Positions 1 to 14,623 of a DNA stretch of 64,000 nt are shown here, piece after piece. Each line of letters begins with the position of its first letter. Within the stretch, counting starts at the first letter, position 1. The DNA is from Phymorhynchus buccinoides (Eukaryota > Mollusca > Gastropoda > Neogastropoda > Raphitomidae): the NCBI GenBank assembly GCA_017654935.2, contig CM065690.1, positions 8,348,555 through 8,412,554 on the forward strand, read 5' to 3'. A program made the position numbers and the translations under genes. Below the pieces are notes generated by a model. The model was not told the origin of the DNA. It saw nothing but the letters and a program-made list of their open reading frames with translations, and did not search any database.

Positions 1-960
1 GTCGTAGCAGTGAGGTGGTATGGCCCGGGCATAGCGACAACCAGCCAGCCAGCCAGCCAGCCCGTGTGATTAACTAACGCCTGGATTGGAGCAGCTGTCA
101 CTCTTCGGTTTAATGAAGATACTCCGGTAGTGCTTCGAATCGCCATCTCTGATGTGTGTCACACACCTGACACTGACATACATTATGTTGTGTTGATTTG
201 ACCCTAGCAAAGTCAGCAGCAGTAATTTACAAAGGTGATGCGGAACGAGTGGAAACAGTAAATATCAGCCCGTGTCTGTTGTTAATGAGTATCTGCATGA
301 AAATCAACTTCATCATCATCATAAACAACATCAGCAACATAACAACAGACGACAGCACAGCAAGGCAGCAACAGCAGCAATACTAATTAATGGTATGAAA
401 TATCATCATCTTCAACGTCATCATCAGCACTAAACAAGAACTTTTAGATGGCTGTTGCTCAAGTACTGATGAAATTTAAAGTGATATTAGGCCTATTTTC
501 AGGTGGAACTAAACGTTTTATGGTACAGTTTGTACTTAGGTTTTGATTTTTTTCTCTCCATTTTTTTGCGTGTTTAGAAACAGCAGTTCGTTTACCAAGT
601 TTAGAATCAATTGATATTGGTCCTGATTGAAGCCTGGGTCGTGAATTTCAAGGGCTTCAATGTGAGTCCAAACACTGATCTCCCTGTCGCTCCAGACTAC
701 TAGTACCAACGCTTATTTCGTAACTCGGCTCGGATCCGGAGTAATTCACATTCAAATCCAAAATGTGGAGACCCTAACTTCTTCGTCGCTTTACTAAAGA
801 TGGTGAAGGGCCGTTCTGTTGTGATAGCAAATTCCTTATCATTATCACCATTATAATTATAGAGATGCCTACTATCAGGTTGGCATCTGATTTGGGATTT
901 TGAAACATTGGACTTACAATAACAATAAGGAGTAGGCCTATACTGTCGTGCAGCCCTCTG
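1..960. other. 5' flank of SHANK, no recognised gene
   Basis: AT-rich sequence with a short (AGCC)n tract at 43-62 and CAT/AAC-rich triplet tracts at 300-430. No convincing TATA box, initiator or coding exon could be picked out. A non-coding first exon or promoter may be here but I cannot support one. Confidence 0.4.
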
Positions 961-1186
961 GCGGCTGATTGCAATGTGAACAGGGCCAGTGGCGGTGGTG
1001 GCTGTGTGAGTGTCACTTGGTTTGGTTCAAGCGGTGGCTGATTGCAATGTGAACAGGGCCAGTGGCGGTGGTGACTGTGTGAGTGTCACTTGGTTTGGTT
1101 CAAGCGGTGGCTGATTGCAATGTGAACAGGGCCAGTGGCGGTGGTGGCTGTGTGAGTGTCATTTGGTTTGGTTCAAGCGGTGGGTG
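960..1186 (+). repeat. Three tandem copies of a 73-bp unit just upstream of the start codon
   Basis: Copies begin at about 963, 1036 and 1109 and share GGCTGATTGCAATGTGAACA and GGTTTGGTTCAAGCGGTGG. They differ by only a few bases. Each holds ATGTGA, a start codon followed at once by a stop, at 974, 1047 and 1120. The last copy ends 16 bp before the proposed start codon, so they may lie in the 5' leader if transcription starts upstream. Confidence 0.9.
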
Positions 1187-1202
1187 AAAAGTGATAGCAC
1201 AG

Positions 1203-1307
1203 ATGACGATGAGGGACATTCAGACTACAGACGATAACGGCTTCGTGCCGGATAACAACACCGGTACTGTCTTTATCCGGATTGCTGTACCGGAACTGAA
1301 AAATCAG
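1203..1307 (+). CDS. SHANK: SHANK exon 1: start codon and first strand of the SPN domain
   Basis: 35 codons ending in [13 protein letters not shown], which aligns with the VFVRIGIPDLQQ-type opening of SHANK SPN domains. The donor is GTAAGT at 1308, phase 0. I chose ATG 1203 because an in-frame TGA lies at 1185-1187. A second ATG at 1209 has a better -3 base (A), so initiation there is possible. The bases just before 1203 read GCACAG, which could instead be a splice acceptor, so an upstream coding exon outside the window cannot be excluded. Confidence 0.75.
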
Positions 1308-1349
1308 GTAAGTGGTCTTCCGTATTACTTACTGTACTGCTGTTATCAC

Positions 1350-1448
<99 letters not shown>

Positions 1449-3541
1449 TCTCTCTCCCTCTCCCTCTCTCTCCCATTTATGAGTGTTCATGAGGTTTTCA
1501 CATAACTCAGTACATTAAAGCAGTCGACTTGCCGAGGATTAGATGGAATTGATAGTAAACTCTTAAAAATAGCTGCTCCGATTATTTCCGAATCCTTAAC
1601 AAATATTTATAACCTTTGTATTGATAAATGTACCTTCCCACAAGCATTAAAGAACTCTAAAGTTATTCCAATTTTTAAATCAGGGGATACATCTGATCCC
1701 TCAAATTATCGCCCAATATCCATTCTATCTATATTATCAAAGCCGCTAGAAAAATACATTAAAAATAATATTCAATCCCACTTTAGTCAGTATGATTTAT
1801 TTCACCCAAATCAAAACGGTTTTTAGACAAAAACATTCTTGTCATACTATGTTAAGTAATCTCACTGATAAATGGCATTCTAACATAAATAATGATTTGT
1901 TTACTGGCGTAATTTTTTTTATCGATTTTGCTAAAGCATTTGATACAATAGACCATAAATTTCTCACCAGAAAACTTTTTATGTATGGCTTAAGTAATAA
2001 GGGTGTAAAGCTAATAACGTCTTTCCTTAGCGACAGAAGACAGGCAGTTACTCAAGATTCATCGTGGTCTTCTCTGTCTCCAATCAAATATGGTATTCCT
2101 CAAGGCTCTGTTTTAGGCCCAATATTGTTTTCAATATATATTAACGACCTACCGCTGCATGTTAAGTCTTCCTGCGAACTTTTCGCAGACGACACAAGTA
2201 TACACAACAACAATAAAAATAATGACGTTTTATGTGCTTCCTTACAACAAGATATTGATAAATTGGTTTCTTGGACGGAGTTGAATCATATGGCTATTCA
2301 TCCGCAGAAATCCAAATTTATGTTGGTTACAACTAGGCAAAAGCGCCAAAATATAAAGACTAATTTATGTAAGTTAAATATATTAAATAAGGAATTGGAA
2401 GAAGTAAATTTCTATAAGCTGTTAGGTCTTACTATTGATAATAATCTCTCGTGGTCAAAGCATGTTTCACTTATGTCCAAGAAACTATCACAAACAACAT
2501 TTCAATTGAATCGAATTAAACACTTTCTAGACCAGCATTCCCGGACTCTCTTTTTTCATGCATATATTCAATCAGACATGGACTATGTGTCAACATGTTG
2601 GGACTTAGCAAGTGAAAATTGTTTAAAACCACTTCACAGTATTTATAGACGTTCCCTTAAACTTATTCTATTAAAATCCTCCTCCCTTGATTCATGTGAC
2701 TATAAGAAATTATATATTCTGCCTTTTCATCTCAAATGTAAGCATAACAAAGCTGTGTTTATGTTTAAAATTATGAATAAATTAACACCATATTATCTGC
2801 AAAAACATTTCCCAGTATATAACATTCGTGGGAAGTCGATTATTCGTACCCCTAGACCTAGAACAAATCTATTCATGTCCTCATTAGTCCACTCAGGAGC
2901 AAAATTGTGGAACGATATGCCTAACCACATAAAACAGAAACCGAGCTTGTCATTTTTCAGAAAGGCATATCATAAATACTTGATGGACCAATTATAAATC
3001 TGTTTAGTCTTATTTTACCTTACGAATTACAATACATATGTTCACAATACACGTTTAATTATGTTTATATATACATTCAAATGATATTACAAGGTGTAGA
3101 GAACATTTAAGATTTTATGTGAACTGATATACATGTACATGTACATAATATAAGAATTTGTATGCATGTATGTATGTGTGCATAGGTTTGTGGGGGTGGG
3201 GTATGTGGGGGGTGCTTGTGGGAGTGAGTGGGGGGGGGGGGGGGGGGGGGGTAGAGACTGGGAGGTGGGAGGTGTGTTGTTGTTGTTTCTTGGTGTGTTT
3301 TTTTGTGGGGTGGGGTGGGGGTCTTTAATTTTGAATTGCTGTTGTGTGGCCATTTTTGCCTTGTTGTATTATATTACATGTATATTTTTGTCACTATTGT
3401 TGCCAGTTTTGTTGTTTTTGCGTTTCTGTTAATCATTTTCTTCATTAATTGTTTATTTGCTTGAGGGCAATAGTGTAAAAAAGCTACCCAGCTTATCTGT
3501 TTTACCCTCAATAAAAACATTCGTATTCGTATTCGTATTCG

Positions 3542-3635
<94 letters not shown>

Positions 3636-6600
3636 ATCTCTTGCACGCGTACGTGCGTGCGTGTGTGCGCTCGCTCGCTCGTGTGTGTGTGTGTGTGTGT
3701 GAAAAGAGGGGCGTCTTTTAGATAGAACAGAAAACAAAAAAAATAACAACAAAAGTTTTAGTTTATGTTTATAGACGTATTTTATCACATGATGTGTGTG
3801 TGTGTGTGTGCGTACGTGCATGTGTGCGTGTGCGCGTGTGTGTGTGCATGCGTGCGTATGTGCGCGCGCGCGCGCGTGCGCTATGTGTGTGTGTATTTGT
3901 GTTTGTGTGTGTGTGTGTTTCCTATTGCAGAAATGTTTACAGTTTCAGCTAGACGAAACCGTATGGCAGGCCAAACAACGAATTCTTGCTGCTTTTGCCA
4001 AGGTAATTATATAATTATTTCCTCTTGTACTTACTATTATATTCTTTAAGGTTGTTTTGTTTTCTTTTGTAAACTTGTTTGAGTTTTTTAACTGTCTAAC
4101 AAAATGCTGACTGCAATGTACACCAAACGCTCAGCATGTTAACTGCATCACAATGATGTATTTGACTTGATATGCAGTTAGGCCTACACGCAGACAGTTG
4201 CTGAACATGTCGTGGCCAGTTACTTTGGAATGTACCCTCGTTTCTGTGTGTCACCTTGGATTAGCGTAAATGTTAGGGATAGGGCTGGGGGTTAAGGTTA
4301 GTGTTTGGGTTAGGATAAACAAAGAGATCGAGCGATATTAGACGGGGACACACAGAGACAGTGGCATAATAAAGAAACGAGGACACACAAAGACAGTGAC
4401 AAAATAAAGAAACAGGGACACACAGAGACAGTGACATAATAAAGAAACAGGGACACACAAAGACAGTGACATAATAAAGAAACGGGGACACACAAAGACA
4501 GTGACATAATAAAGAAACAGGGACACACAAAGACAGTGACATAATAAAGAAACAGGGACACACAAAGACAGTGACATAATAAAGAAACAGGGACACACAG
4601 AGACAGTGACATAATAAAGAAACAGGGACACACAGAGACAGTGACATAATAAAGAAACAGGGACACACAAAGACAGTGACATAATAAAGAAACAGGGACA
4701 CACAAAGACAGTGACATAATAAAGAAACAGGGACACACAGAGACAGTGACATAATAAAGAAACAGGGACACACAAAGACAGTGACATAATAAAGAAACAG
4801 GGACACACAAAGACAGTGACATAATAAAGAAACAGGGACACACAAAGACAGTGACATAATAAAGAAACAGGGACACACAAAGACAGTGACATAATAAAGA
4901 AACAGGGACACACAAAGACAGTGACATAATAAAGAAACAGGGACACACAAAGACAGTGACATAATAAAGAAACAGGGACACACAAAGACAGTGACATAAT
5001 AAAGAAACAGGGACACACAGAGACAGTGACATAATAAAGAAACAGGGACACACAAAGACAGTGACATAATAAAGAAACAGGGACACACAAAGACAGTGAC
5101 ATAATAAAGAAACAGGGACACACAAAGACAGTGACATAATAAAGAAACAGGGACACACAGAGACAGTGACATAATAAAGAAACAGGGACACACAAAGACA
5201 GTGACATAATAAAGAAACAGGGACACACAGAGAGTGACATAATAAAGAAACAGGGACACACAAAGACAGTGACATAATAAAGAAACAGGGACACACAAAG
5301 ACAGTGACATAATAAAGAAACAGGGACACACAAAGACAGTGACATAATAAAGAAACAGGGACACACAAAGACAGTGACATAATAAAGAAACAGGGACACA
5401 CAAAGACAGTGACATAATAAAGAAACAGGGACACACAAAGACAGTGACATAATAAAGAAACGGGGACACACAAAGACAGTGACATAATAAAGAAACAGGG
5501 ACACACAAAGACAGTGACATAATAAAGAAACAGGGACACACAAAGACAGTGACATAATAAAGAAACAGGGACACACAAAGACAGTGACATAATAAAGAAA
5601 CAGGGGGACACACACAGGGACACACAAAAGACAGTGACATAATAAAGAAACAGGGACACACAAAGACAGTGACATAATAAAGAAACAGGGACACACAAAG
5701 ACAGTGACATAATAAAGAAACAGGGACACACAAAGACAGTGACATAATAAAGAAACAGGGACACACAGAGACAGTGACATAATAAAGAAACAGGGACACA
5801 CAGAGACAGTGACATAATAAAGAAACAGGGACACACAGAGACAGTGACATAATAAAGAAACAGGGACACACAAAGACAGTGACATAATAAAGAAACAAAG
5901 AGGGACACAGGGACAGAGACAGTGACATAATAAAGAAACGGGGACACACAAAGACAGTGACATAATAAAGAAACAGGGACACACAAAGACAGTGACATAA
6001 TAAAGAAACAGGGACACACAGAGACAGTGACATAATAAAGAAACAGGGACACACAGAGACAGTGACATAATAAAGAAACAGGGACACACAAAGACAGTGA
6101 CATAATAAAGAAACAGGGACACACAAAGACAGTGACATAATAAAGAAACAGGGACACACAAAGACAGTGACATAATAAAGAAACAGGGACACACAAAGAC
6201 AGTGAGAAACAGGGACACACAAAGACAGTGACATAATAAAGAAACAGGGACACACAGAGACAGTGACATAATAAAGAAACGGGGACACACAAAGACAGTG
6301 ACATAATAAAGAAACAGGGACACACAAAGACAGTGACATAATAAAGAAACAGGGACACACAAAGACAGTGACATAATAAAGAAACAGGGACACACAAAGA
6401 CAGTGACATAATAAAGAAACAGGGACACACAAAGACAGTGACATAATAAAGAAACAGGGACACACAAAGACAGTGACATAATAAAGAAACAGGGACACAC
6501 AAAGACAGTGACATAATAAAGAAACGGGGACACACAAAGACAGTGACATAATAAAGAAACAGGGACACACAAAGACAGTGACATAATAAAGAAACAGGGA

Positions 6601-9600
6601 CACACAAAGACAGTGACATAATAAAGAAACAGGGACACACAGAGACAGTGACATAATAAAGAAACAGGGACACACAAAGACAGTGACATAATAAAGAAAC
6701 AGGGACACACAGAGACAGTGACATAATAAAGAAACAGGGACACACAAAGACAGTGACATAATAAAGAAACAGGGACACACAAGACAGACAGTGACATAAT
6801 AAAGAAACAGGGACACACAAAGACAGTGACATAATAAAGAAACAGGGACACACAAAGACAGTGACATAATAAAGAAACAGGGACACACAAAGACAGTGAC
6901 ATAATAAAGAAACAGGGACACACAGAGACAGTGACATAATAAAGAAACAGGGACACACAAAGACAGTGACATAATAAAGAAACGGGGACACACAAAGACA
7001 GTGACATAATAAAGAAACGGGGACACACAAAGACAGTGACATAATAAAGAAACAGGGACACACAGAGACAGTGACATAATAAAGAAACAGGGACACACAA
7101 AGACAGTGACATAATAAAGAAACAGGGACACACAAAGACAGTGACATAATAAAGAAACAGGGACACACAGAGACAGTGACATAATAAAGAAACAGGGACA
7201 CACAAAGACAGTGACATAATAAAGAAACAGGGACACACACAAGACAGTGACATAATAAAGAAACGGGGACACACAAAGACAGTGACATAATAAAGAAACA
7301 GGGACACACAGAGACAGTGACATAATAAAGAAACGGGGACACACAAAGACAGTGACATAATAAAGAAACAGGGACACACAGAGACAGTGACATAATAAAG
7401 AAACGGGGACACACAAAGACAGTGACATAATAAAGAAACAGGGACACACAGAGACAGTGACATAATAAAGAAACGGGGACACACAAAGACAGTGACATAA
7501 TAAAGAAACAGGGACACACAGAGACAGTGACATAATAAAGAAACAGGGACACACAAAGACAGTGACATAATAAAGAAACGGGGACACACAAAGACAGTGA
7601 CATAATAAAGAAACGGGGACACACAAAGACAGTGACATAATAAAGAAACAGGGACACACAAAGACAGTGACATAATAAAGAAACGGGGACACACAAAGAC
7701 AGTGACATAATAAAGAAACAGGGACACACAAAGACAGTGACATAATAAAGAAACGGGGACACACAAAGACAGTGACATAATAAAGAAACACATAATAAAG
7801 AAAGACAGGACATAATAAAGAAACAGGGACACACAGAGACAGTGACATAATAAAGAAACAGGGACACACAAAGACAGTGACATAATAAAGAAACAGGGAC
7901 ACACAAAGACAGTGACATAATAAAGAAACAGGGACACACAGAGACAGTGACATAATAAAGAAACAGGGACACACAAAGACAGTGACATAATAAAGAAACA
8001 GGGACACACAAAGACAGTGACATAATAAAGAAACGGGGACACACAAAGACAGTGACATAATAAAGAAACAGGGACACACAAAGACAGTGACATAATAAAG
8101 AAACAGGGACACACAAAGACAGTGACATAATAAAGAACAGTGACATAATAAAGAAACAGGGACACACAAAGACAGTGACATAATAAAGAAACAGGGACAC
8201 ACAAAGACAGTGACATAATAAAGAAACAGGGACACACAAAGACAGTGACATAATAAAGAAACAGGGACACACAAGAGACAGTGACATAATAGGGACACAC
8301 AAAGACAGTGACATAATAAAGAAACAGGGACACACAAAGACAGTGACATAATAAAGAAACAGGGACACACAAAGACAGTGACATAATAAAGAAACAGGGA
8401 CACACAAAGACAGTGACATAATAAAGAAACAGGGACACACAAAGACAGTGACATAATAAAGAAACAGGGACACACAAAGACAGTGACATAATAAAGAAAC
8501 AGGGACACACAGAGACAGTGACATAATAAAGAAACAGGGACACACAAAGACAGTGACATAATAAAGAAACAGGGACACACAAAGACAGTGACATAATAAA
8601 GAAACAGGGACACACAAAGACAGTGACATAATAAAGAAACAGGGACACACAAAGACAGTGACATAATAAAGAAACAGGGACACACACAGTGACAGGGACA
8701 CACGGGGACAGACAGTGACATAATAAAGAAACATAATAAAGAAAGGGACACACAAAGACAGTGACATAATAAAGAAACAGGGACACACAAAGACAGTGAC
8801 ATAATAAAGAAACAGGGACACACAAAGACAGTGACATAATAAAGAAACGGGGACACACAAAGACAGTGACATAATAAAGAAACATAATAAAGAAACGGGG
8901 ACACACAAAGACAGTGACATAATAAAGAAACAGGGACACACAAAGACAGTGACATAATAAAGAAACGGGGAAGTGACATAATAAAGAAACAGGGACACAC
9001 ACAAAGACAGTGACATAATAAAGAAACGGGGACACACAAAGACAGTGACATAATAAAGAAACGGGGACACACAAAGACAGTGACATAATAAAGAAAAGGG
9101 AACAGTGACATAATAAAGAAACAGGGACACACAGAGACAGTGACATAATAAAGAAACAGGGACACACAAAGACAGTGACATAATAAAGAAACAGGGACAC
9201 ACAAAGACAGTGACATAATAAAGAAACAGGGACACACAAAGACAGTGACATAATAAAGAAACAGGGACACACAAAGACAGTGACATAATAAAGAAACAGG
9301 GACACACAAAGACCAAAGACAGTGACATAATAAAGAAACAGGGACACACAAAGACAGTGACATAATAAAGAAACAGGGACACACAAAGACAGTGACATAA
9401 TAAAGAAACAGGGACACACAAAGACAGTGACATAATAAAGAAACAGGGAAACAGGGACACACAAAGACAGTGACATAATAAAGAAACAGGGACACACAGA
9501 GACAGTGACATAATAAAGAAACGGGGACACACAAAGACAGTGACATAATAAAGAAACAGGGACACACACGGGGAGACAGTGACATAATAAAGAAACAGGG

Positions 9601-10885
9601 ACACACACAAAGACAGTGACATAATAAAGAAACAGGGACACACAAAGACAGTGACATAATAAAGAAACGGGGACACACAAAGACAGTGACATAATAAAGA
9701 AACAGGGACACACAAAGACAGTGACATAATAAAGAAACAGGGACACACAGAGACAGTGACATAATAAAGAAACAGGGACACACAAAGACAGTGACATAAT
9801 AAAGAAACAGGGACACACAGAGACAGTGACATAATAAAGAAACGGGGACACACAAAGACAGTGACATAATAAAGAAACAGGGACACACAAAGACAGTGAC
9901 ATAATAAAGAAACAGGGACACACAGAGACAGACATAATAAAGAAACGGGGACACACAAAGACATAATAAAGAAACAGGGACACACAGAGACAGTGACACA
10001 ATAAAGAAACAGGGACAAATAGAGGCGTAATTGGGGACACATATGGACACCTGGTTTGGTTCCATCAATATCAGACGCGAATCCGGTATCACGATGTTCC
10101 CTGAAAAAGGCACAGGACGTTGATAAAGAATTACAACCAGATCATAATTATGCATCGTTCGATGACCACCTTTGTCAAGAAAAGCTGGGAAAAGAATCGA
10201 TTTGCAACACTTGGTAAGCTCGGCGTCTCTGGTTGTGCTATTGACTGGTTCTAATGATAGCAGCGAGCGTGATCACGTCACACCACTTCTGAAGGAGCTC
10301 CATTGGCTCCCTGTGCAGTTCCGCCTTCAGTATATTATTAAGCTGGCTGTCCTATCATTCCGTCACTTTGAACAGACCCTTCCGACTTACCTCTCCAGTG
10401 ATCTTCACACCTACACTATTTCCCGCTCACTCAGGTCATCAAACACAAAACTTCTGAAAGTTCCAAAAACATATCTAAAATGTTTGGTGACCGCAGTTTC
10501 AGTTTCAGTCCCCCTACTGTTTGGAATTCCCTCCCAGTCGATCTCCGTCGTGAACCAACTCTCTCTGGTTTCAAAGCTAATCTCAAGACTCACTACTTTC
10601 AAAGCTCAGTCGGTTTGTTAATTTTTGTAAAATAATTATAGAAAGGCGCTATGGAAATGCTATCAATTTTTATTATTATTATTATGAAGCAGGCGTCTCC
10701 TGATTGCAACACTTCCAGCCGTTTTAAACTGACCTTTTGTTTGTCTGTTATGGATGTTTGACGCCATGTCAACAACGTCACTGGGAAGATACTCTTTTGA
10801 TTGATTGAGGGGTCTGCTGACGAAGCGGGAGGTTGCTATACTAGGGTCGGTGGTGCTCTGAAGGCTACGACCTTATTAGGAAAGC

Positions 10886-10983
<98 letters not shown>

Positions 10984-13900
10984 ATAACCATAACATCAGT
11001 TATTTACATCTGATACATTGTTTGAGGCATATTGATAATTGAGATGTATGTTTTACCTCTGTTCTATCTAAAAGACGCCCCTGCAGTTTGTTGTCATCAC
11101 TTATGTTTTTTGCAAACGTAGCCTTAAAACTGTTACAATACGTTTTCAGTCTTTACCTTTTCATTTGCCACCCTTTCATTAATGTGAAACTGCTTGGAAT
11201 AATAAACATGTCTAGCCCAAATGTTCTCATGATTACAGGAGCTGCGAAATACCCTGAATTACGAGCTTTGCATGCCCAGTGATCGCGCTAGGAAATTTGA
11301 AAACCAGTCCCATCAGTGATAATGCCCCTCAATATCCAATTAAAACCAGTCCCAGGGAAACAAAAACCTGTGAAAACCACTATATCAAAGCCTCTGTTAA
11401 ACAATTTATCAGTCCTAGCAAAACTATCAGTCCCTGATTTGACAGGTCAAATGATTTTCAGTATTTTGGTTTTGCAATCAGAATTTTACTGATAATTACC
11501 AGTAAACGCCATCACTGAATGGCCGTGCCGGCAACCTATTGTACACTATTTTACAATATCTGTTATCGTGTCAGTTATGAATGTGATGTCGCTTTCTATG
11601 TGCCTATCCCAAGTATTGTTATTCTCCCAGGACCTGAGAGACGCCCTGAACTATGGGCTGTACATGCCTCCCGTGAATGGCCGTGCTGGCAAGTTCCTGG
11701 ACGAGGAACGCCTCCTGAAGGAGTACCCCTTACAAGGCCCCATCGGCTTCCTGGAGGTCAGCAAACAGTGTGCTTAGAGCATAGATCAGCAGTGATTTAT
11801 CATTCAAACCTCAAAGTGTCGGTTCATAGCCTAAGCTGGAAACCTAAGGTTCGAATCTGCCCTTACGTAATTTTTTTGGTTTTTTTTTGGGGGGGCTCCT
11901 TTATGAACGCGTGCGTTCATGTTTTTTTGTTTTCCCCCGTGTGTAAAGTGTCAACTGACAGCAAATTCGACCCCCATTCTATTTTGCATTCTTACAATCT
12001 TTTGAAGCAGACCTAATTTTACTTCGGTACAATCTAATAATAGATATAAACGTTAACAGGGGAATTCTGGGAATAAAGCTTTAAACTATAAGAATGAAGA
12101 CAGCAAACAAACAAACAAGCCAAGGTTCTAGTTGTAAGCCGTGCATGATCTACCAGACGACATTTGAATTGGAGTCATTCTTCGATATTGGTGACAATTG
12201 AGGTTTACCCTCTTCCAACACATAATTAATAAATAAAATAACTGGAATGAAAAGAAGAAGTGAAGTGTTAATTTCTGAACATGAAAGATAAACGACCACG
12301 GGTGCAAGTCAATCATGGCTGGTACGATGATAATAAATGATTTTTTTTTAAATCCGCAAAACTGCTAAAGAAATGGCCATAAAATGACATAAAAATGGTA
12401 TTTGTAAGAAAAGAGGCTGCGTTTCTGAATTTGATGTAATTTTTGCTCAGTTATTTCTGAAAGAAAAACAAACTCAATGGAATGCACTAAAGTAAATAAG
12501 TTTGAGTTATAAAATGTTTCTGTTATCGACTGTCAAAACATGTAAGCAATGTAACACCTTAATGATCATTGATGGTTTCCAGAGTAAATCCCTTGACTTT
12601 GATCATGCAGTACACAATATTTTGAATCACCATAAGCCAATGCACCTACATGCCAGGTTTTATTATTATAAGTCCAACAACATCAAAGATATGGTTACCG
12701 CAGTTCCCAAGACACAGACTAGGAAAGGTGTACGTCCTTGACCTTGATTGGTACCAAATATAATAATAATAATATGTGATGGTGCATGGGAAAAACCTAC
12801 ATAAGTCGCTCAGAATGTTTTTAGTAAAACTACTAAAAGGCAAAAATAGTCAACAAAACCCAAAATATAAATTTTCTGTTTAGGGCATACTCATGTCTAC
12901 TGTTATGTGTTCTACCAGTATCCACAACATGAAACACAATGTTAAATGATTTCTTCGTTTATTTGATCGTTTTCTAAATCAAGTCAATAGAAACAAAGAG
13001 GCAACATTGTGCCTTCTATGCCCAATTTCTGCAAATGCTCTATTTCGAATGCTAAACTTCAAATAATTATAAAATGAACACAAGACAAGATAACTCAATT
13101 CTGTTTATGTATGTTAACAAGTAAGCTTTGCTCCTCCATGAAAAATTAAAATCTTAATTTATTCCAAAATTCCATTATGTCTGGTTTTCCTATGCACTGT
13201 CACATATATTTTATTTTTTTGTTGCTGTCCCATCTTCTGGGTCGTACAGTGGTGTTGCCCCCACGCCGCTCATTCCGAATTCCAATTCGCAGCTACACCC
13301 CGCTTGTTCAGGTTGCAGAATCCGAGACCAGCAGTCCAAGGGGTGCGAATCTGTTAGGCCGTCAGGAGGCAACCAACCGAGGAGACACTGCACTGCTGCT
13401 GAGTCACTTCGGTGGAATTCAGCGGAGCCTATTCAGGACACCACCTACTAAGCCCCCTACTGACGACACTATTCTGTTAGTCGCGGAGCCAGCGTGAGTG
13501 AGGTCATCCTCTGAGGGCGCCACCACGACCGTCCACCGACAGCTCCCCAGAACACACTGATCCCCATGACTTTGACCCGAACGCACCAAGGCACAGACTG
13601 GATTGGAAACCGAAACTGAGGTCACCATGAGAGTAGGGCATGCAAAGCCACAGAATTTGAGACATTTTTTAATTTTTAATGATTGATGGAAATGAGGCGG
13701 ATGACAACGATGATGATGATGATGCTATGGAGTTCCGTATCGGTCTGAGACTGCATGACAGGGCTGTATTCTACGCTTCCTTTCATAATGATATCCCGGC
13801 ATTAACCAGGCCCAAGAACTACAGACACCTGCAGTGTTGGTCTTGAAATTAGAACAACACTCTCAAAATCGCACCCGTTAAGCAGATGAAGCTCAAAAGT

Positions 13901-14535
13901 GTGGTTTCAGTCTTCCCATTGAGCCCATAGCCACTCACTCTGGGTAGGAGTCGGTCCAGGACCGCAAATGTCCTCGCCTCTGATGGGATTCGAACCCAAA
14001 ACATCCCAGCCAGTAGTCCGCGACACACGAACGCACTACACGCACACATACACAACACACACGCACAAACAACACACAGGCACACAACCACACGCGGATG
14101 GAAGGGGCACAGTACTTTCCCAAAACAAATAGCAGGCGATGATTTAAAAAGAGTAGTTTTGAGAGAAGTTTTAAATGAAGAAAGGGAGTTAGCAAAACGG
14201 AGAGATAAAGGGAGTTTATTCCAAGTGGAGGGGACCTGGAAAGAGAAGGAGCGTTCGCCAAGGGTCCTGGTGCGGTAACGAGGGTAAGGAGGAGAGAAGT
14301 GTCAGAGGAGGAGCGTAATTGTCTAAGAGGTGTGTAAAGGTTCAGAAGATCAATCAATCAATCAATCAATCAATATTTGTATTGTCCATTTTACAGGAAA
14401 TTCTTTTTGCAACAATAAAGCAATCAACAAAACAACACCATAAAGACAGAGACATAGTATACAGAAAAGACAAAAAATGAAATAAGCGACTATTTTAAAC
14501 ACTGTGCCCACATACAATTATTGGTCACACACACA

Positions 14536-14623
<88 letters not shown>

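Noticed and set aside
1273..1476. Ser/Leu or Arg/Glu dipeptide ORFs over CT/GA and CA/GT tracts (also 3374-3821, 14490-14704, 17534-18067, 18366-18692, 20385-20926, 33784-34270, 45075-45306, 62590-63253)
   Set aside because: Translation of dinucleotide repeats; no start context or homology.
4335..10020. CRISPR-like regular repeat
   Set aside because: Units are directly adjacent with no unique spacers; the context is a eukaryotic intron.
4273..10155. Open frames of 1960, 1910 and 1900 codons on the minus strand (apparent Leu/Cys/Phe-rich membrane protein)
   Set aside because: All three frames are open because the 35-bp satellite unit has no minus-strand stop; all give the same cyclic peptide, and indels switch frames freely.
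13960..14010. True tRNA gene suggested by GGGTTCGAATCCC
   Set aside because: No acceptor stem or anticodon arm could be assembled; it fits a SINE B-box.
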